A stretch of 28,427 bases of DNA from JBBTYZ01 sp038061595 (GCA_038061595.1 JBBTYZ010000008.1:1-28427); one strand, 5' to 3'. Positions 5,999 through 13,860 are shown, numbered from the stretch's first letter. Numbers and translations are program-made. Notes: generated from the letters alone by a model not told the origin.

Positions 5999-8107
5999 AT
6001 GACAGAGTTAAACACTCTCTTAGAGGATGTCCCCTCAATAGGCGCACGCTTTATAAAGCAGATTCAAAAACTTGGAATTGAAACAGTAAGAGATCTACTG
6101 TGGCACTTCCCTACCCGTTACGAAGATTTCTCTAAAATTTACAATATAAGCGACCTCATCCCCAATGAGGAGGTCACCGTCCGTGGCGTGATAAAAGAGG
6201 TCAACTCCAGACGCACCTGGCAACGCAGGTTATTGATGACCGAGGCGTTCATAGACGATGAGACCGGAACAATAAGAGCGGTTTGGTTCAATCAGCCGTA
6301 TATAAGAAACACATTGCAACCGGGGAGATTGGCGAACTTTTCCGGCAAGGTCTCCTCGGACGAAAACGAACTGTACCTTTCCAACCCAACCTACGAACTT
6401 TTCCGAGATGATTCCGAAGAAACAAAACACACCGCAAGAATAGTGCCGATTTACCCCGAAACGAGGGGGCTAACATCAAAAGGACTGCGCTACCTTATCA
6501 AACCAGTGCTGGATTCTATCCCAAAAATCACCGAAACTATCCCGAAAGAAACGCTTGCCTCGCAAGGACTGCCGGATATAAACATGGCCCTGCAAGAAAT
6601 ACATTTTCCGACGAGCATAGAAGATGCATTTATGGCGAAAAGAAGGTTTGCCTTTGAGGATTTGTTTTTTCTGCAATTGCACAACTTGAGGGAAAAAATG
6701 AGATTGCAGAAAGAAAAAGCGATACCAATAAAATCGGAAATATCGGGAATAAAAGACTTGATAACTAGGCTTCCCTTCGAGCTCACTGTATCTCAGAAAA
6801 AATCTCTTTGGGAAATAGTGCAAGACATTTCTAAGCCCAACCCGATGAATAGATTGCTTCAAGGAGATGTTGGGTCAGGGAAAACTATAATTGCGGCAAT
6901 CGCAAGCATAATCACCGCAAAGAATAATTGTCAGTCGGCCTTCATGGCGCCAACCGAAATATTAGCCCAGCAACACTACCAGACATTTAAAAACTTCTTT
7001 AAAGATTTTGAACTCGGAGTCGCTCTCCTCACCGCAAGCGAATCAAAAATATTTTACGGCGAAGGGATGGAAACCGATCTTGCCCGCGCCGAACTTCTGC
7101 GACACATCTCTTCCGGAAAGATAAGAATAGTAATAGGAACTCATGCCTTGATACAAAAAGGCGTTGGTTTCAGCAACTTGGCTCTTGTCGTCGTTGACGA
7201 ACAACACAGATTTGGAGTGGAGCAACGCGCAACTCTTTTAAAAAACAAGATACTACCACATTTTCTATCAATGTCGGCAACGCCCATCCCAAGGACGCTT
7301 AGTCTCACTCTTTTTGGCGATCTTGACCTATCGCTCATAACCGAACTTCCCAAAAACAGAAAAGCCATAATAACAAGCACAGTAAAGACTGCCGAACGAA
7401 CAAAAGCGTACGATTTCATAAGAAAGGAGGTCAAAAACGGACGGCAGGCATTTGTGATCTGTCCCCGGATAGAGCCGCCGGATCCGGACATTGCCACAAA
7501 CGACCTTATTGCAAAATTGGAGCTCAAATCAGTTAAAGAGGAATACGAAAAGTTATCAAAAAAGATATTTCCTAACCTGAGAGTTGATATGTTGCATGGC
7601 AAAATGAAGGCCAAAGAAAAAGGAACAGCAATGAAAAATTTTACTGAGAGAGCAACCGACATACTTGTCTCAACTTCAGTTGTTGAGGTTGGGGTTGATA
7701 TTCCGAACGCCACGATAATGATGATAGAAGGAGCGGATAGATTCGGACTCGCTCAACTTTATCAATTCCGCGGACGCGTAGGACGTGGCGAACATCAGTC
7801 ATATTGCTTGTTATTCACTGATTCGGCCTCTCAAAGCACCAACCAAAGATTAAAATCCATCGTTGAAGCTAAGAATGGATTTGAACTCGCCGAGCACGAC
7901 TTGCAAATCCGCGGCCCCGGACAATTCTTGGGCGCAAGCCAGACAGGAATGCCCGACCTAGCAATGAAAGCGATACAAAACCCTGGATTCGTAAAGATTG
8001 CGAGAGAGGCAGCGGAGGCAACATTAAAAACCGATCCCTTGCTAAAAAAACACCCAGCATTGTTGCTAGGATTAAACCTATTCAAAAAAGGAGTGCACTT
8101 GGAATAG
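5999..8107 (+). CDS. recG: ATP-dependent DNA helicase RecG
   Basis: A 702-residue superfamily 2 helicase that remodels stalled replication forks and branched recombination intermediates. The N-terminal wedge domain (about residues 1-150) opens with a helix-hairpin-helix-like VPSIGARFIKQIQKLGI and an OB-fold (VTVRGVIKEV). The motor follows, with Walker A GDVGSGKT (289-296), VVDEQHRFG (DEQH box, about residue 400), SATPIPRTLSLT and the C-terminal motif VI QFRGRVGRGEH, then the RecG-specific GFELAEHDLQIRGPGQFLG. Length is normal for the family. The ATG is chosen because the conserved N-terminus begins there; it has no SD and its -10 box ends 7 bases upstream, suggesting a leaderless mRNA. A strong terminator follows. 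Confidence 0.97.
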   Translation: MTELNTLLEDVPSIGARFIKQIQKLGIETVRDLLWHFPTRYEDFSKIYNISDLIPNEEVTVRGVIKEVNSRRTWQRRLLMTEAFIDDETGTIRAVWFNQPYIRNTLQPGRLANFSGKVSSDENELYLSNPTYELFRDDSEETKHTARIVPIYPETRGLTSKGLRYLIKPVLDSIPKITETIPKETLASQGLPDINMALQEIHFPTSIEDAFMAKRRFAFEDLFFLQLHNLREKMRLQKEKAIPIKSEISGIKDLITRLPFELTVSQKKSLWEIVQDISKPNPMNRLLQGDVGSGKTIIAAIASIITAKNNCQSAFMAPTEILAQQHYQTFKNFFKDFELGVALLTASESKIFYGEGMETDLARAELLRHISSGKIRIVIGTHALIQKGVGFSNLALVVVDEQHRFGVEQRATLLKNKILPHFLSMSATPIPRTLSLTLFGDLDLSLITELPKNRKAIITSTVKTAERTKAYDFIRKEVKNGRQAFVICPRIEPPDPDIATNDLIAKLELKSVKEEYEKLSKKIFPNLRVDMLHGKMKAKEKGTAMKNFTERATDILVSTSVVEVGVDIPNATIMMIEGADRFGLAQLYQFRGRVGRGEHQSYCLLFTDSASQSTNQRLKSIVEAKNGFELAEHDLQIRGPGQFLGASQTGMPDLAMKAIQNPGFVKIAREAAEATLKTDPLLKKHPALLLGLNLFKKGVHLE

Positions 8108-8123
8108 CGTATTTGTAATAATT

Positions 8124-8156
8124 AAAGCCCCGATGGTCATCGGGGCTTTATTTTTT
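8124..8156. terminator. Bidirectional terminator between recG and the barrel-like gene
   Basis: AAAGCCCCGAT (8124-8134) and ATCGGGGCTTT (8139-8149) form an 11-bp stem with loop GGTC, followed by a T-run at 8151-8156. On the minus strand the hairpin is followed by TTTAATTATT, so it can also end the convergent transcript. Confidence 0.85.
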
Positions 8157-9291
8157 AGAACTTCACCGCAGCACTCAGAGAAATGCCCGCGATAGTTATA
8201 TTCTTCTTTTCTCCCCAAACCCAAGCCGTGCCGTTTCCAACCGACCACTCGCCGGGCACAGAAAAACGCGGAGCAAGAGTCACGCCGGAAATCATAGATA
8301 TGAAAGCCCCCGCGCCAAAATCTAAACGGTTCTTTATAGAGCGGTTGATTTTGAGCTTAAGGTCGGTTGCCCCAAACACCATTTTTTGAGTAGATCTAAA
8401 CTTGGTTTCACCGTCATACACAGCCATCACGCCGGCATCCTCGAAAGGACCGCCTTGCGGACCGGCCATTGCGTGAATCTCATCAACATCGGTCCAATGA
8501 CCCTTGTTGTAGGCATCCGCGAACAAAAACGCCTGTTCGGCTGAAGCCTTAAGTCCGAATCCCCAAAGACGGGCCTCTCCTTCGAAACCGACACTTGGAC
8601 CACCGAAAAGTTGGAACCTTGTAGTACTTACGCTCTGGAGCTTCACTTGATTCATAAAATGCAAACCTCCTACAAAGTAATCATATATGAAGGCTTCGTG
8701 TCGCTGCCCTTCTATCCTTTGGTTTTGGAGATTGCCAACCTTAATACCAAGACCAAGACTCAACCTCGAGCTATTACCTTCTTTTAAAGTCCGGCGTAGA
8801 AATGAATTTGCCGTCCAGAGCAAGAGTTCGTTACTTGCCCAATAAGGAATGGGTGCGTCGGGATTCGCTTCATTCCTAAGAGCGAAAAGCGTATGGTCCC
8901 AAAAATGGATGCCGTAGTCGCCAACGCATTCGCACAGTAAAAGCGCGCCCGAGGCTTCGTTCAAAGCGACCTTGTTGTAAAAACTCATTCCGCTTATACC
9001 GACACTCCACCTTTTGCCCAATTTGTACGAAGCTTCATAGTTCATACCGAAACTACCGCCTGGTTTGGTGATGATTGGAAAATAATACGCCCCATATTTA
9101 ACATCCCTGAAAAGCTTGATATGTTCTTCGGAATACACGACAAAATCTCCGACATGGACATCGTTGCCCCAAACATAACCTCGGAAAGCTTCTATTTCAC
9201 CGTGCCACTTACGTTCTTTCTCTTGAGCAGCGGTGCTTGAAGCGAAGAATGTAACAAATAAACCACACAAAAACAAAACGGGCTTTCTCAC
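8155..9291 (-). CDS. Secreted beta-barrel-like protein
   Basis: A 378-residue exported protein with a clear signal peptide (MRKPVLFLCGLFVTFFASST, then AAQ). The mature part alternates hydrophobic and polar residues and is rich in Gly, Tyr, Trp and Phe, with many short amphipathic strands such as WSVGISGMSFY, RLSLGLGIKVG and FGLKASAEQAF. It ends in AAVKF: a C-terminal phenylalanine after an amphipathic strand is the hallmark of outer-membrane barrels. I cannot name a family. The GTG start at 9291 is fixed by a strong AAAGGAG (9297-9303). It has its own promoter after pheT and shares the terminator of recG. A barrel is unexpected if the host has a single membrane; a beta-rich secreted protein is the alternative. 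Confidence 0.7.
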   Translation of the reverse strand: MRKPVLFLCGLFVTFFASSTAAQEKERKWHGEIEAFRGYVWGNDVHVGDFVVYSEEHIKLFRDVKYGAYYFPIITKPGGSFGMNYEASYKLGKRWSVGISGMSFYNKVALNEASGALLLCECVGDYGIHFWDHTLFALRNEANPDAPIPYWASNELLLWTANSFLRRTLKEGNSSRLSLGLGIKVGNLQNQRIEGQRHEAFIYDYFVGGLHFMNQVKLQSVSTTRFQLFGGPSVGFEGEARLWGFGLKASAEQAFLFADAYNKGHWTDVDEIHAMAGPQGGPFEDAGVMAVYDGETKFRSTQKMVFGATDLKLKINRSIKNRLDFGAGAFISMISGVTLAPRFSVPGEWSVGNGTAWVWGEKKNITIAGISLSAAVKF

Positions 9292-9326
9292 AAAATCTCC
9301 TTTTGTAGAAGAAAATATCTAACTTC

Positions 9327-9354
9327 ACACTATCACCACAAAAACTGGTGTCAA
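9327..9354 (-). promoter_or_regulatory. Promoter of the barrel-like gene
   Basis: TTGACA (9349-9354, minus strand) is followed after 16 bases by TAGTGT (9327-9332), preceded by TGA as an extended -10. It lies just beyond the pheT stop. The -10 match is poor apart from the extension. A CACCA/TGGTG inverted repeat lies in the spacer and could be an operator. Confidence 0.45.
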
Positions 9355-9356
9355 TT

Positions 9357-11321
9357 TTACCTAACCTCGGCCTCGAATTTAGTCTTGATTAAAGATATTA
9401 TCTTATTCATTTCTTTATCAACTTCTTCTCCAGAAAGAGTTCTTTCCTCGCTTTGGAAAACTATGCGTAGGGTTATGCTCTGCATGCTTTCCCATTTGTT
9501 GTCTTGGTATTCGTCTATTAAATCGACGTCCCTTATGATTTGCTGATTCGTAAGTTGTATGGCCTGAATAATGTCGCCTATGCGCATATCAATACCAATC
9601 AACACCGATATGTCGCGAACGATAGCCGGATATTTAGGAAGGGGTTCAAATTCCAATTCGCCCTCAACTAAAACGAGGAGTTTGTCTAAATCAAGTTCCG
9701 CGACACTCACGCCATTTTTATAATGACCAATATATCCCAAAACTGAATGATCCGACTCGATTTTCAAGCCATTCCTCAAAAAATCGTTTCCCCAACCAAG
9801 ATCTCTCATAAAAATGTCTGTAAGACCCAAACCTTTTAATAAGTCGTCAACAACACCCTTAAGTTCAAAAAATGTTTCTTTCTCGCCTTCGCCCAAAACT
9901 AAACCCAGATAAGTCGTCTCATTCATTGTTTTTGAGGATGCATTTTTTATCTGAAATGCTTTCCCTATTTCGAATATCTTTACACTTTTAAAGAAGCGGA
10001 AGTTATCTTCAACATTCTTCAATAGTCCCTGAATAAGGTTTGTCCGCAGATGAGTGTTGAACTCGCTTATCGGATTTTGAACTTCTATTGCTTTGCCGGG
10101 CCAAAAACTTGAGACCCTTGCTTCTTTTTCGGAAATGAAAGAGGGGTTATAAACTTCTGAAAGCCCTGAGGTCATAAGCATATTCCTAATTTTTTCTTTC
10201 AATAGAATTGGCTCGTCGGAGTCAGACGGTCTTAGGGCGACTAAGGGAGCGCTGGACTTTAGTTTATTCAAGCCATGAATACGGATAACTTCTTCCGCAA
10301 GATCCTCGTGTGTTTCTATGTCAGTACGCAAAGTGGGCATTTCAACCAAGCCTCCCTTGATCTTAAACCCAAGCCCAGAAAGATGCTGCAATGCGACATT
10401 TTTCTCCAAGTTGCTACCTATGAAATGATTGAATTCTTTGATACTAAACTTAATAACATGTTTAGAGGGCATTCTGTTTGTTGAGTCATACCTTTCGCCC
10501 GCATGCACACCAGCAATTTCTTCCAAGAGCTCTGCGGCACGCTCCAAACCGATTATCGCGAGATGTGGATTAAGTTCGTGCGAGAATCTTATAGAGGCAT
10601 CGGTTGTTAGGTTCAACGCTTTAGAAGTCCTATAAACATTCATACTCTCAAAATTTGCCGATTCAATAATTATATTTTTTGTTTTACTTGAAACCTCCGA
10701 GCCTCTTCCGCCCTTTATACCTGCCACGGCCATGGCGTTTTTAGCGTCCGAGATAACGAGCATGTCTGAGGTTAAAACATATTTGTTTCCATCAATAGAC
10801 GTTATCCCTTCTTTGTTTTTTGCACGGCGAACGATTATCTTTCCGCCGCCTATTTTATCAGCATCAAACGCATGAAGAGGCTGGCCCACTTCAAGCATTA
10901 CGTAGTTCATTATATCTACGACGTTATTGATGGGTCTTAAGCCACAATCCCTAAGAATGTCCTGAATCCAATTTGGAGACGGACTGACTTTTAAACCGCT
11001 AAAATATTGCGCAGTATATCTGGGACACAGCTTGTTTTCTTTTATCAAAATCTTGAAATTTTTTGGTGATTTTGTTGGTGCTTGCGAATTGGCGTTAGGA
11101 AGAAAGGATGGCGGCTTAAAACCCAATATAGCCGCAGCCTCTTTGGCTATCCCCCAATGCGACGCAGCATCCGAATATCGGTTTGGCGGAAGAGTAACTT
11201 CTATAACGTCGCCACCGGCTTCTTCGGCTTCAAAAGCGTGCATGCTCAAGGCCTCAACAAGCCCTGCCTTATTCTTTATCTGAGGAACTAGTTTTTTTAT
11301 AAGTTTGAATGAGAATTTCAT
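9357..11321 (-). CDS. pheT: Phenylalanyl-tRNA synthetase beta subunit, short form
   Basis: The 654-residue beta subunit of the cytosolic alpha2-beta2 enzyme that charges tRNA-Phe. Visible blocks include the B3/B4 region (RYTAQYFSGLKV, LRDCGLRPINNVVDIMNYVMLEVGQPLHAFD), the B5 region around TLRTDIETHEDLAEEVIRIHG, and a C-terminal ferredoxin-like anticodon-binding domain (PLPKYPAIVRDISVLIGI, about residues 570-654). It is about 140 residues shorter than E. coli PheT (795) because the N-terminal EMAP/OB tRNA-binding domain is missing: residue 1-35 runs straight into GGDVIEVTLPPNRYSDAASHWGIA. The ATG lies four bases after the methyltransferase stop. Order is pheS, methyltransferase, pheT. Confidence 0.95.
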   Translation of the reverse strand: MKFSFKLIKKLVPQIKNKAGLVEALSMHAFEAEEAGGDVIEVTLPPNRYSDAASHWGIAKEAAAILGFKPPSFLPNANSQAPTKSPKNFKILIKENKLCPRYTAQYFSGLKVSPSPNWIQDILRDCGLRPINNVVDIMNYVMLEVGQPLHAFDADKIGGGKIIVRRAKNKEGITSIDGNKYVLTSDMLVISDAKNAMAVAGIKGGRGSEVSSKTKNIIIESANFESMNVYRTSKALNLTTDASIRFSHELNPHLAIIGLERAAELLEEIAGVHAGERYDSTNRMPSKHVIKFSIKEFNHFIGSNLEKNVALQHLSGLGFKIKGGLVEMPTLRTDIETHEDLAEEVIRIHGLNKLKSSAPLVALRPSDSDEPILLKEKIRNMLMTSGLSEVYNPSFISEKEARVSSFWPGKAIEVQNPISEFNTHLRTNLIQGLLKNVEDNFRFFKSVKIFEIGKAFQIKNASSKTMNETTYLGLVLGEGEKETFFELKGVVDDLLKGLGLTDIFMRDLGWGNDFLRNGLKIESDHSVLGYIGHYKNGVSVAELDLDKLLVLVEGELEFEPLPKYPAIVRDISVLIGIDMRIGDIIQAIQLTNQQIIRDVDLIDEYQDNKWESMQSITLRIVFQSEERTLSGEEVDKEMNKIISLIKTKFEAEVR

Positions 11322-11325
11322 TTTG

Positions 11326-11937
11326 TTATTTTCCGCCCTCCTGTCCTTTTATTAAATAGGCTAAAAAAATGGGCCAGTGTTCTTCGGTTCCTACTGCGAT
11401 TCTTTCGTACTTCGCTATTTCTTTGTCCCACTCAGCATCCTTTGGGGTCAAAAACTTTTCAGGGGAGAACATAGTACCCTCGAGAACCTTCCTTAAACCT
11501 TCGTAATCAAGCGGCGTATTGTTTTCTTTTATTATCAGTCTGCCACCCTCCTTTAATATTCTCTCCGCCTCCTTCAAGAAAGCTTTCTTCTTGTCAATCG
11601 GTTTTATGCCCGGATCCCCGAGCACATTGCCCAAAAAAACTTCATCGGCGCTGGAGTCCGCAAGCGGCAGTTTATCGGCGCTGGCATTAATGAAATTCAA
11701 CGAATCTTTATCAGAACCAACGCCTTCGGCAATCATTAAAGATTTTTCTTTTGCCCTCCTAACTCTTTCCCCGCTGATGTCTATCCCGATATAGATGTTG
11801 TCTTTATTAAATTTTTTTGCGCCCTGCCAGGTAACGGGGAGGACGTGAGTTCCAATCTCAACAAAAACGCGCCGCTTAGTTTCTTTTTCAACAGTTTCGT
11901 CTTCCCCTATTTCCGGAGTTGATTGTATTGTTTCCAT
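11326..11937 (-). CDS. Class I SAM-dependent methyltransferase inserted between pheS and pheT
   Basis: A 203-residue protein with a Rossmann-type methyltransferase core. Motif I is FVEIGTHVLPV (about residues 25-36), an acidic strand end follows in IYIGIDISGERV, and a post-I block reads INASADKLPLADSSADEVFLGNVLG. A helix and strand of AERILKEGGRLIIKENN match motifs IV-V of methyltransferase type 11-like proteins. The usual GxGxG of motif I is degenerate (EIGTHV). The substrate is unknown. Four bases separate it from the stop of pheS upstream and four from the start of pheT downstream, so it is an integral member of this operon. Confidence 0.8.
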   Translation of the reverse strand: METIQSTPEIGEDETVEKETKRRVFVEIGTHVLPVTWQGAKKFNKDNIYIGIDISGERVRRAKEKSLMIAEGVGSDKDSLNFINASADKLPLADSSADEVFLGNVLGDPGIKPIDKKKAFLKEAERILKEGGRLIIKENNTPLDYEGLRKVLEGTMFSPEKFLTPKDAEWDKEIAKYERIAVGTEEHWPIFLAYLIKGQEGGK

Positions 11938-11941
11938 ATTG

Positions 11942-12922
11942 TTAAAATTGTTTGATAAATCTCAAGTCTCCAGAATAGAAAAGACGTATGTCTGGAATGT
12001 TATATTTGATCATTGCAAGCCGATCCAGCCCTATTCCGAAGGCAAAACCTTGAACCTTATCGGGATTATACCGAACATTGTCAAAAACTTTCCGATGAAC
12101 CATTCCGGCGCCCATTACCTCCAACCACTTGCCTCCGGGAAGCTTTATATCCACCTCAACTCCAGGCTCAACGAACGGGAAATAACTGGGACGAAAGCGG
12201 AATTTTATTTTGGTGCCAAATAGTTTTTTGAAAAATTCTTCAATTACATATTTGAAGTTTGCGAGCGTTATGTTTGGACCAACCATTAGACCTTCCACCT
12301 GATAGAAATTGAATTCATGGGAAGCGTCCGTTGCTTCATATCTGAAAACCCGACCAGGAACAATGATCTGAAATGGCGGCTCATGCGTTTCCATATATCG
12401 TATTTGCATCGGTGAGGTATGCGTGCGAAGAAGCGATTTTTCTTTTCTGTTCTCGGACTTCAACCAGAAAGTATCCCACAAATCTCGAGCGGGGTGACCG
12501 GCAGGAATATTCAAAGCATCGAAGTTATAATATTCAGATTCTACCTCCGGCCCCTCAACGATAGAAAAATTCATAGAGGCGAATATCCTTCTTACTTCTG
12601 AGTCCAAGAGAGTAAGAGGATGCGAATGACCTCTTTCAACTTTTATACCGGGGCGAGTAACGTCTAATTTTCTACCATCGTCGCCTTTCTTAAATTCTTT
12701 TAATTTATTATTAAAAAGCAGTTCCAGTTCCTTCCTAAGGTTGTTCGCAATTGGCCCCACCTTGCGACGCTCAGTAATTGATTTATCTTTCATGGAACGC
12801 AAAAAACTAACAAGCTCCGACTTGCGCCCAAGATACTTAACCCTCAAATCTTCCAGCCCCTTCAAATCTTTAATCTTCCTTATGTCCTCATTCGCCCGAT
12901 TCTTTATTTTCACAATATCCAT
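11942..12922 (-). CDS. pheS: Phenylalanyl-tRNA synthetase alpha subunit
   Basis: The catalytic alpha subunit, 326 residues from the ATG at 12922. A helical N-terminus beginning MDIVKIKNRANEDIRKI is followed by the class II core: GHPARDLWDTFWL, motif 2 in PGRVFRYEATDASHEFNFYQVEG, and motif 3 in GFAFGIGLDRLAMIKY. The open frame extends upstream to 13033, but that extension is low in conservation and begins MLKSYHIVHKKRGN, so the internal ATG is preferred. No SD precedes it; a TATAAG box ends seven bases upstream. Four bases separate it from the methyltransferase gene and then pheT. Confidence 0.95.
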   Translation of the reverse strand: MDIVKIKNRANEDIRKIKDLKGLEDLRVKYLGRKSELVSFLRSMKDKSITERRKVGPIANNLRKELELLFNNKLKEFKKGDDGRKLDVTRPGIKVERGHSHPLTLLDSEVRRIFASMNFSIVEGPEVESEYYNFDALNIPAGHPARDLWDTFWLKSENRKEKSLLRTHTSPMQIRYMETHEPPFQIIVPGRVFRYEATDASHEFNFYQVEGLMVGPNITLANFKYVIEEFFKKLFGTKIKFRFRPSYFPFVEPGVEVDIKLPGGKWLEVMGAGMVHRKVFDNVRYNPDKVQGFAFGIGLDRLAMIKYNIPDIRLFYSGDLRFIKQF

Positions 12923-12929
12923 GCAATTA

Positions 12930-12964
12930 CTTATAATTTTAAGGTTAGAGCGCGCTTTCGGCAA
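12930..12964 (-). promoter_or_regulatory. Promoter region of pheS
   Basis: Two overlapping -10 candidates exist on the minus strand: TATAAG (12930-12935), seven bases before the ATG, and TAAAAT (12936-12941), 17 bases after TTGCCG (12959-12964). Both give a leader of at most about seven bases without an SD. Confidence 0.4.
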
Positions 12965-12986
12965 GATAAAAGACAAGATGTCGTGT

Positions 12987-13015
12987 TTGATATTTCCTCG
13001 TTTTTTATGTACTAT
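12987..13015 (+). promoter_or_regulatory. Promoter for the initiator tRNA cluster
   Basis: TTGATA (12987-12992), a 17-base spacer and TACTAT (13010-13015) precede the first tRNA by about 25 bases. It is divergent to pheS and overlaps the rejected N-terminal extension of pheS. Confidence 0.5.
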
Positions 13016-13040
13016 ATGGTAGGATTTTAACATCCATTAT

Positions 13041-13114
13041 CCCGGGGTAGAGCAGCCTGGTAGCTCGCAAGGCTCATAACCTTGAGGTCGTTGGTTCAAA
13101 TCCAACCCCCGGAA
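13041..13114 (+). tRNA. Initiator tRNA-fMet (anticodon CAT)
   Basis: The 74-nt tRNA closely parallels the bacterial initiator: a C1-A72 mismatch at the end of the acceptor, the A11-T24 pair in the D stem (GAGC/GCTC), D loop AGCCTGGTA, and anticodon loop CTCATAA. The anticodon stem is CAAGG/CCTTG, so the usual three consecutive G-C pairs are replaced by A-T, G-C, G-C. CCA is not encoded. Confidence 0.92.
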
Positions 13115-13124
13115 CATAAATTAT

Positions 13125-13196
13125 GCCGACATAGCTCAGTGGTAGAGCGAGGGACTCATAAGCCCTAGGTCGCAGGTTCGATCCCTGCTGTCGGCA
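13125..13196 (+). tRNA. tRNA with CAT anticodon (elongator Met, or Ile2)
   Basis: Acceptor GCCGACA/TGTCGGC, D arm GCTC/GAGC, anticodon loop CTCATAA, T arm GCAGG TTCGATC CCTGC, discriminator A. The inner pair of the anticodon stem is an A-G mismatch. Elongator Met and lysidine-modified Ile2 both carry CAT and I cannot separate them by eye. It starts 11 bases after the initiator and is probably processed from the same transcript. Confidence 0.9.
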
Positions 13197-13210
13197 CAAT
13201 ACATAAATAT

Positions 13211-13720
13211 ATGCATGCCAGAAATTCAAAATCTGTAAGAGTTGAAACCCTATTACTTCAAAGTTATTTGGCATTTATAAAAAACTCGGTTGGCTCAAAG
13301 GCCTTCCAAGAATTTTACTGTTTGGTGAACGGAAAAAAACTAGAGGTTCTCCAACGCGGCCGGGTTAGCTGTGCTTTTTATTTAACATCTGTGCTGAAAA
13401 TTTTTTCCTTGGTCAAAAATATCCAAATCACAATACACCGCGCACTCGACGAAATGGAACGGAGTGGGTGGCGAAGAATCCATAAACCGCGAGTTGGAGC
13501 AATTATTGTCTGGGAAGAAATCAAATCAGATAAAGATAAAAACAGCAAAATATTCGCCTCTTCTCACAAGCACATGGGCTTCTTTGTGGGCAACAATAGA
13601 GCGGTGAGTACAAGCACTAAGAAGAGGGTGCCAATAGAACATGGTTTGGTATATAGCGGAGGTCAAAAATCTAACCGGAAGATAATTGCAATTTACTGGC
13701 ATCCGAGGTTAAATAACTAG
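13211..13720 (+). CDS. NlpC/P60-like (CHAP-type) cysteine hydrolase, putative
   Basis: A 169-residue protein with no signal peptide. The segment RVSCAFYLTSVLKIF places Cys54 at the start of a helix, KPRVGAIIVWEE (about residues 92-103) forms a strand pair, and HKHMGFFVGNNRAVS places His121 at a strand start. Cys helix, then G-A-x-x-x-W, then H-x-G-x-x-x-G is the pattern of NlpC/P60 and CHAP amidases, which cleave peptidoglycan stem peptides or other amide bonds. A third residue could be His144. The assignment comes from pattern only. It is embedded between tRNA genes, starting 14 bases after the CAT tRNA and ending 14 before tRNA-Asp, so it probably belongs to the tRNA transcript. The first ATG has no SD. 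Confidence 0.6.
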   Translation: MHARNSKSVRVETLLLQSYLAFIKNSVGSKAFQEFYCLVNGKKLEVLQRGRVSCAFYLTSVLKIFSLVKNIQITIHRALDEMERSGWRRIHKPRVGAIIVWEEIKSDKDKNSKIFASSHKHMGFFVGNNRAVSTSTKKRVPIEHGLVYSGGQKSNRKIIAIYWHPRLNN

Positions 13721-13734
13721 AAAACGAGTCTATT

Positions 13735-13809
13735 GCAGCTGTGGTGTAGCCTGGTTAACACGTCCCCCTGTCACGGGGAAGATCACGGGTTCAAATCCCG
13801 TCAGCTGCG
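13735..13809 (+). tRNA. tRNA-Asp (anticodon GTC)
   Basis: Acceptor GCAGCTG/CAGCTGC, anticodon stem TCCCC/GGGGA with loop CTGTCAC and anticodon GTC, T arm ACGGG TTCAAAT CCCGT, discriminator G as expected for Asp. CCA is not encoded. Its 3' end is duplicated 129 bp downstream. Confidence 0.95.
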
Positions 13810-13818
13810 CAACTAAAA
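13792..13818 (+). repeat. Direct repeat, copy 1 (3' end of tRNA-Asp and flank)
   Basis: These 27 bases, from the T loop of tRNA-Asp through nine bases beyond the gene, recur without a mismatch at 13921-13947. A tRNA 3' end is the classic target of site-specific integrases, and such a repeat is what an integration would leave. No integrase gene is visible between or near the copies. Confidence 0.85.
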
Positions 13819-13854
13819 CAAAACTGACCTTTATGGTCGGCTTTGTTTTGGCTT
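13815..13854 (+). terminator. Terminator after tRNA-Asp
   Basis: Bases 13815-13829 and 13835-13849 form a 15-bp stem with one A-C mismatch and one G-T pair around the loop TTTAT. The 3' arm and tail are T-rich (CTTTGTTTTGGCTT). It would end the tRNA/NlpC transcript. Confidence 0.65.
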
Positions 13855-13860
13855 ATTCAG

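Noticed and set aside
7141..7713. A 190-codon frame opposite recG
   Set aside because: It is the antisense shadow of conserved RecG motifs, with no SD, promoter or recognisable domain.
9327..9335. The 9-mer ACACTATCA shared by two promoters (also 2189-2197)
   Set aside because: Its placement relative to the two promoters differs and a shared 9-mer in A/T-rich sequence can be chance.
12923..13033. N-terminal extension of pheS
   Set aside because: The 37 extra residues do not resemble PheS, overlap the divergent tRNA promoter, and the internal ATG matches the family start and the -10 spacing.
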